A stretch of 64,000 nucleotides of DNA from Limiplasma sp958448555 (lineage in GTDB: Bacteria > Bacillota > Clostridia > Christensenellales > Aristaeellaceae). The notes beneath the pieces are model-generated. The model was not told the origin of the DNA. It made no database searches and saw only the letters and a program-made list of their open reading frames with translations. The number at the start of each line of letters is the position of its first letter. Position 1 is the first letter of the stretch. The DNA is taken from contig CAUDEL010000006.1 of the NCBI GenBank assembly GCA_958448555.1, positions 1-64,000 of the forward strand, read 5' to 3'. Below, in pieces: positions 60,677-64,000 of this stretch. The position numbers and the translations under genes are program-made.

Positions 60677-61837
60677 ATGCCTTTGATCCCCCTTCGTCCC
60701 ATTCTGGAAGCGACCCAGGGAACGCCCTGCTATGCGCAGGGAGCCTTTAACGTCAATGCCGTGTGTCAGGCCAAGGCCGTCATTGAAGTGCACGAGCAGT
60801 TCCGAAGCCCTGCGATTTTGCAGGGAGCGGATCTGGCAAACGCTTTTATGGGCGGACGCACGGACTTTGCCAACGGCACCACCGAGGACAAGATCGCCGG
60901 CGCAAGAAACATCGGCGACGCGGTGAAGAAATACGGCTCCGACAGCCCCATCCCCATCGCGCTTCACCTGGACCACGGCCGCAACTTCGAGAGCGTCCGG
61001 GCGGCCGTCGACGGCGGCTATACCTCCGTGATGATCGATGGAAGCAGCCTGCCCTTTGAGCAAAACGTCGAGCTGACCCGCGAGGTGGTCAAATATGCCC
61101 ATCCGCTGGGCGTGAGCGTCGAGGGAGAGCTGGGCGTCCTGGCCGGGGTGGAGGACCACGTGCACGCGGCGTCCTCTACCTATACCAATCCCCTGGACGC
61201 TGTGGAATTCATCCGCCGCACCAAGGTGGACGCGCTGGCCATCAGCTACGGCACCATGCACGGCGCCAGCAAGGGCAAGGACGTCAAGCTGCGCAAAGAA
61301 ATCGCCGTTGCAGTCCGCGAGTGCCTGCTGCATGAAGGGCTGACGGCCTATCTGGTCAGCCATGGCTCATCCACCGTGCCCCAGTATATCGTCGAGGAGA
61401 TCAACGCCCTGGGCGGCCGCATCCAGAACGCCTACGGCATCGCCCTGAGCGAGCTCAAGGCAGCCATCCCCTGTGGCATCAGCAAAATCAACGTGGACAC
61501 CGACATCCGCCTGGCCGTGACGCGCAATCTCAAGGAGCTCTTTGCAAAGTTCCCCGCGCTCAGGCAAAGCGCCTCCATCGGCGGCGTGTATGAGCTGCTT
61601 GAGGCAAAGAAAGAGCAGTTCGATCCCCGGGCCTTCCTGCCGCCTCTGATGCGTACCGTGATGTACGGCGAGGTCCCCGATGACGACGTCGCGCAGGTAT
61701 GCGCCTGCATTGAGCGAGGCGTGAAGGAAGTTGTGGGCACGTTGATTGTGGAATTCGGCAGCGTGGGCAAGGCACCCAGGGTTGAAATGAGGACCCTGGA
61801 GCAGATGGCGGACTTCTACCGCAAGGAGGGGATCTGA
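60677..61837 (+). CDS. Class II fructose-bisphosphate aldolase family protein
   Basis: A 386-residue zinc aldolase, longer than the common 285-residue GatY/KbaY type and nearer long class II enzymes. Motifs: PIALHLDHGRNFESV (catalytic aspartate and zinc histidine), SVEGELGVLAGVEDHVHA, VSHGSSTVPQ and SKINVDTDIRLAVTRN. It cleaves a ketose bisphosphate or monophosphate to dihydroxyacetone phosphate and an aldehyde. Substrate may be fructose, tagatose or another sugar phosphate; the linked PFK-like and NagAB-like genes are the context. It overlaps the TIM-like gene by TGATG. Confidence 0.88.
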   Translation: MPLIPLRPILEATQGTPCYAQGAFNVNAVCQAKAVIEVHEQFRSPAILQGADLANAFMGGRTDFANGTTEDKIAGARNIGDAVKKYGSDSPIPIALHLDHGRNFESVRAAVDGGYTSVMIDGSSLPFEQNVELTREVVKYAHPLGVSVEGELGVLAGVEDHVHAASSTYTNPLDAVEFIRRTKVDALAISYGTMHGASKGKDVKLRKEIAVAVRECLLHEGLTAYLVSHGSSTVPQYIVEEINALGGRIQNAYGIALSELKAAIPCGISKINVDTDIRLAVTRNLKELFAKFPALRQSASIGGVYELLEAKKEQFDPRAFLPPLMRTVMYGEVPDDDVAQVCACIERGVKEVVGTLIVEFGSVGKAPRVEMRTLEQMADFYRKEGI

Positions 61838-62676
61838 TGAAACACATCTATCTCAACCTCAAGCGCTTTGACATCTCTGCGGCTCGCGGCGGCGTGAACC
61901 GGCTTGCGCCCATGGCGGACTGGGGCGCAAGCATCGTGCGCGGAACGCAGGAGGCGCTGAAGGCCTGGCCTGAGGCGGAATATGTGATGTTTTTTCCCGA
62001 GGCGCATCTGCTCGCCGCCGCTGCCGCGCGATGCGAGGGAAGTCCCGTCAAGGTCGGCTGCCAGGGCGTCTATCGCGCAGATACGGCCATTGGCGGGAAC
62101 TTCGGCGCCTTCACCTCCAACCGCACGGCCAACGCCGCTGCGGAGTTGGGCTGTGAAAGCGCGTTGATCGGCCATTGCGAGGAACGCGGCGACAAGATGG
62201 GCGTGCTGGCCCAGGCGGGCGTAACCGGCCAGGCCGCCGCCAATGCGGTCAATGCCCTGCTCAATCAGGAAATCAAGGCGGCGCAGGCCGCGGGGCTGAG
62301 CGTGCTGTACTGCATCGGCGAAACCAGCGAGGAGCAGGACAGGTGGCAGGAGGTGCTCGGGCTGCAGCTCGCGCTGGGCCTGGAGGGCGTGGACAAAAGC
62401 CGCGTGGTGATCGCCTATGAGCCCATATGGTCCATCGGCCCCGGCAAAACCCCGGCGGGCAGGGAGTATATCACCAAAATCGCCCGCTTTGTCAAGGAGC
62501 GGACGGGCGGACTTGCGGTGGTCTACGGCGGCGGGCTGAAGCAGGACAATGCCCAGATGCTGTCTTCCATCCCGGAAATTGATGGCGGCCTCATCGCGCT
62601 AACCCGTTTCAGCGGTGAAATCGGCTTCTATCCAGACGAATACCTCCAGATCATCCGAAAGTACCTTGGAAAGTGA
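61837..62676 (+). CDS. Triose-phosphate isomerase-like protein (divergent TIM paralogue)
   Basis: A 279-residue TIM-barrel enzyme. Catalytic residues are kept: N7 and K9 in LNLKRF, H113 in IGHCEER and E195 in AYEPIWSIGPGKTP. The sequence is divergent, with GHCEER for GHSERR and an inserted stretch near 75-105, so it could be an isomerase for another short-chain sugar phosphate, such as the EryH/EryI or LerI-type tetrose isomerases, instead of the housekeeping enzyme. It shares TGATG with the aldolase gene. Confidence 0.84.
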   Translation: MKHIYLNLKRFDISAARGGVNRLAPMADWGASIVRGTQEALKAWPEAEYVMFFPEAHLLAAAAARCEGSPVKVGCQGVYRADTAIGGNFGAFTSNRTANAAAELGCESALIGHCEERGDKMGVLAQAGVTGQAAANAVNALLNQEIKAAQAAGLSVLYCIGETSEEQDRWQEVLGLQLALGLEGVDKSRVVIAYEPIWSIGPGKTPAGREYITKIARFVKERTGGLAVVYGGGLKQDNAQMLSSIPEIDGGLIALTRFSGEIGFYPDEYLQIIRKYLGK

Positions 62677-62687
62677 GGCGTGTTTTT

Positions 62688-64000
62688 ATGAAGCTGGATT
62701 TTGAATACGGTCAGGGCATGATGAGCGCCAATCTGCCGGACACCACCGATGTGTTCATTCCCGGAGAAACGGTGGCGGACCCGCCGTGCCTGCCGCAGGA
62801 CTGGGATAGCTTGTATGCCGCCACCCTGGAGAGCATCCGCCATCCGATCGGCATGCCTGCCCTTGGGGAGCTGGCGCGGCCAGGCAGCACTGTGGCGATC
62901 GTCATTCCCGACATCGTCAAGGGCGGCAACCAGCCCACCAGCCACCGCAAGGTGGCCATCCGCGCCTGCCTGGACGAGCTGTATGCCGCCGGCGTGGAGA
63001 AAAAGGACATCCTGCTGCTCTTTTCCAACGGGCTTCATCCCAGGGCGACCGTGCCGGAGATGAAGACCATTCTGGGCGACGCGCTGTTTGACGAGTTCTG
63101 GTACACGGGACAGATCACAAGCCATGACAGCGAGGATTATGACCATCTGGTAGATCTTGGCCGCGCGCCCAACGGCGACCACGTCATCATGAACAAATAT
63201 GTCTATGACGCGGACATTCCGATCCTCATCGGCCACACCCAGGGCAACCCCTATGGCGGCTACTCCGGCGGATACAAGCACTGCGCCACCGGCATCAGCC
63301 ACTGGCGTTCCATCGCGGCGCATCATGTGCCGCAGGTCATGCACAAGCCGGATTTCGTGCCCGTCTCCACCTCCAGCGAAATGCGTTCCAAGTTCGATAC
63401 CCAGGGCATGTGGATGGAAGAAAAGATGGGCAAGAAGTTCTTCTGCTGCGACGCTGTGCTGGACACCAAAAGCCGTCAGATTGAAATCAACTCCGGCTAT
63501 GCCCGGGAAATGCAGCCCGTCAGTTGGAAGACGGCGGACAGGCGCACGTATGTGCACTGGGCGGAAAAGAAGTACGACGTGGTGGTCTTTGGCATGCCCA
63601 CCAACTTCCATTACGGAAACGGCATGGGTACCAACCCCATCCAGATGATGCAGGCGCTCTCCGCGCAGGTGATCCGCCACAAGCGGGTGCTCAGCGACCG
63701 ATGCGTATTCATCGTCTCCTCGATTTGCGACGGGTACTTCCATGACGAGCGCTGGCCCTATCTGCGGGAGCTGTATGAGATGTTCCAGCATGACTACATG
63801 CAGACCCTGCCGGACATGAACCGCTATGGCGAATACTTCGCCACCAACCAGGAATACATCCGCAAGTACCGCTTCGCCAACGCCTTCCATCCGTTTCATG
63901 GCTTCAGCATGATGAGCTGCGGCCATATCGCCGAGATGAACACCAGCGCCATTTACATCGTCGGCGCGCGGGAGCCCGGCATTGCGCGCGGCATGGGCCT
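62688..64000 (+). CDS. LarA-like (DUF2088) nickel-pincer racemase/epimerase homologue, partial
   Basis: The first 437 codons of a gene cut by the window end. It belongs to the LarA/DUF2088 superfamily, which racemises or epimerises 2-hydroxy acids using a nickel pincer nucleotide. The conserved pieces are VAIVIPDIVKGG, LLLFSNGLHPRATVPEM (catalytic histidine region) and GYSGGYKHCATGISHWRSIA with the lysine that anchors the cofactor. AAHHVPQVMH adds a second histidine cluster. No larB, larC or larE is seen in the window. Substrate could be a sugar acid or hydroxy acid from the upstream pathway. Confidence 0.83.
   Translation, partial: MKLDFEYGQGMMSANLPDTTDVFIPGETVADPPCLPQDWDSLYAATLESIRHPIGMPALGELARPGSTVAIVIPDIVKGGNQPTSHRKVAIRACLDELYAAGVEKKDILLLFSNGLHPRATVPEMKTILGDALFDEFWYTGQITSHDSEDYDHLVDLGRAPNGDHVIMNKYVYDADIPILIGHTQGNPYGGYSGGYKHCATGISHWRSIAAHHVPQVMHKPDFVPVSTSSEMRSKFDTQGMWMEEKMGKKFFCCDAVLDTKSRQIEINSGYAREMQPVSWKTADRRTYVHWAEKKYDVVVFGMPTNFHYGNGMGTNPIQMMQALSAQVIRHKRVLSDRCVFIVSSICDGYFHDERWPYLRELYEMFQHDYMQTLPDMNRYGEYFATNQEYIRKYRFANAFHPFHGFSMMSCGHIAEMNTSAIYIVGAREPGIARGMG

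Overview
The window looks like a chromosomal segment of a fairly GC-rich, Gram-positive anaerobe of the Clostridia (Bacillota). Pointers are good sigma-A type promoters, strong Shine-Dalgarno sites, a PPKTG sortase signal, oxygen-sensitive Fe-S serine dehydratase and cysteine desulfidase homologues, and a DUF3793/flavodoxin pair. The species cannot be named from sequence alone. No rRNA, tRNA, CRISPR array or prophage was seen. The only mobile DNA is a scrambled IS481-type remnant at the left edge.

Layout. 1-800: broken IS481 element. 965-6335: LytTR response regulator, a histidine kinase split by an in-frame amber codon, and a large secreted Gly-rich protein whose sortase anchor is cut off by a 1-nt frameshift. 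A 21-bp-spaced direct repeat, plausibly the LytTR site, lies between kinase and surface protein. 6396-8866: aspartase and a divergent LysR regulator sharing a compact operator/promoter region. 9229-17363: a same-strand run of GAF-ABC ATPase, coiled-coil FtsX-type permease, PhnP-like MBL hydrolase, FecR-domain secreted protein and CHASE2 adenylate cyclase; together these could form a cyclic-nucleotide circuit acting on an ABC system. 17395-24821: XRE regulator and divergent operon for L-serine/L-cysteine-type breakdown (CyuA-like, RidA, TRAP DctPQM, fused serine dehydratase).

25226-32922 (minus): kdp potassium-uptake operon in the order kdpD, two small membrane proteins, kdpF, kdpA, kdpB, kdpC, with no kdpE in the window. 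33417-34223: LCMT-like methyltransferase. 34581-42321 (minus): tightly coupled operon of four ABC half-transporters (CydD/CydC-like pair and IrtAB/YbtPQ-like pair) with YgbA and DUF454 proteins, next to a divergent AraC regulator, DUF3793 and flavodoxin. Recurring GTTAG-N6-CTAAC dyads suggest one, probably iron-related, regulon.

44934-50718: secreted proteins of unknown role, an orphan solute-binding protein and a double-HTH regulator. 50740-52335: DUF362 protein and a divergent MerR regulator around a classic 19-bp-spacer MerR promoter. 52517-64000 (plus): PFK-like kinase, then an SsuABC/TauABC-like importer, a two-component system, and NagB-like, NagA-like, class II aldolase, TIM-like and LarA-like (cut by the window end) enzymes. 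This last block looks like a catabolic operon for an amino- or hydroxy-acid-type sugar; several of its enzymes carry unusual active-site residues.
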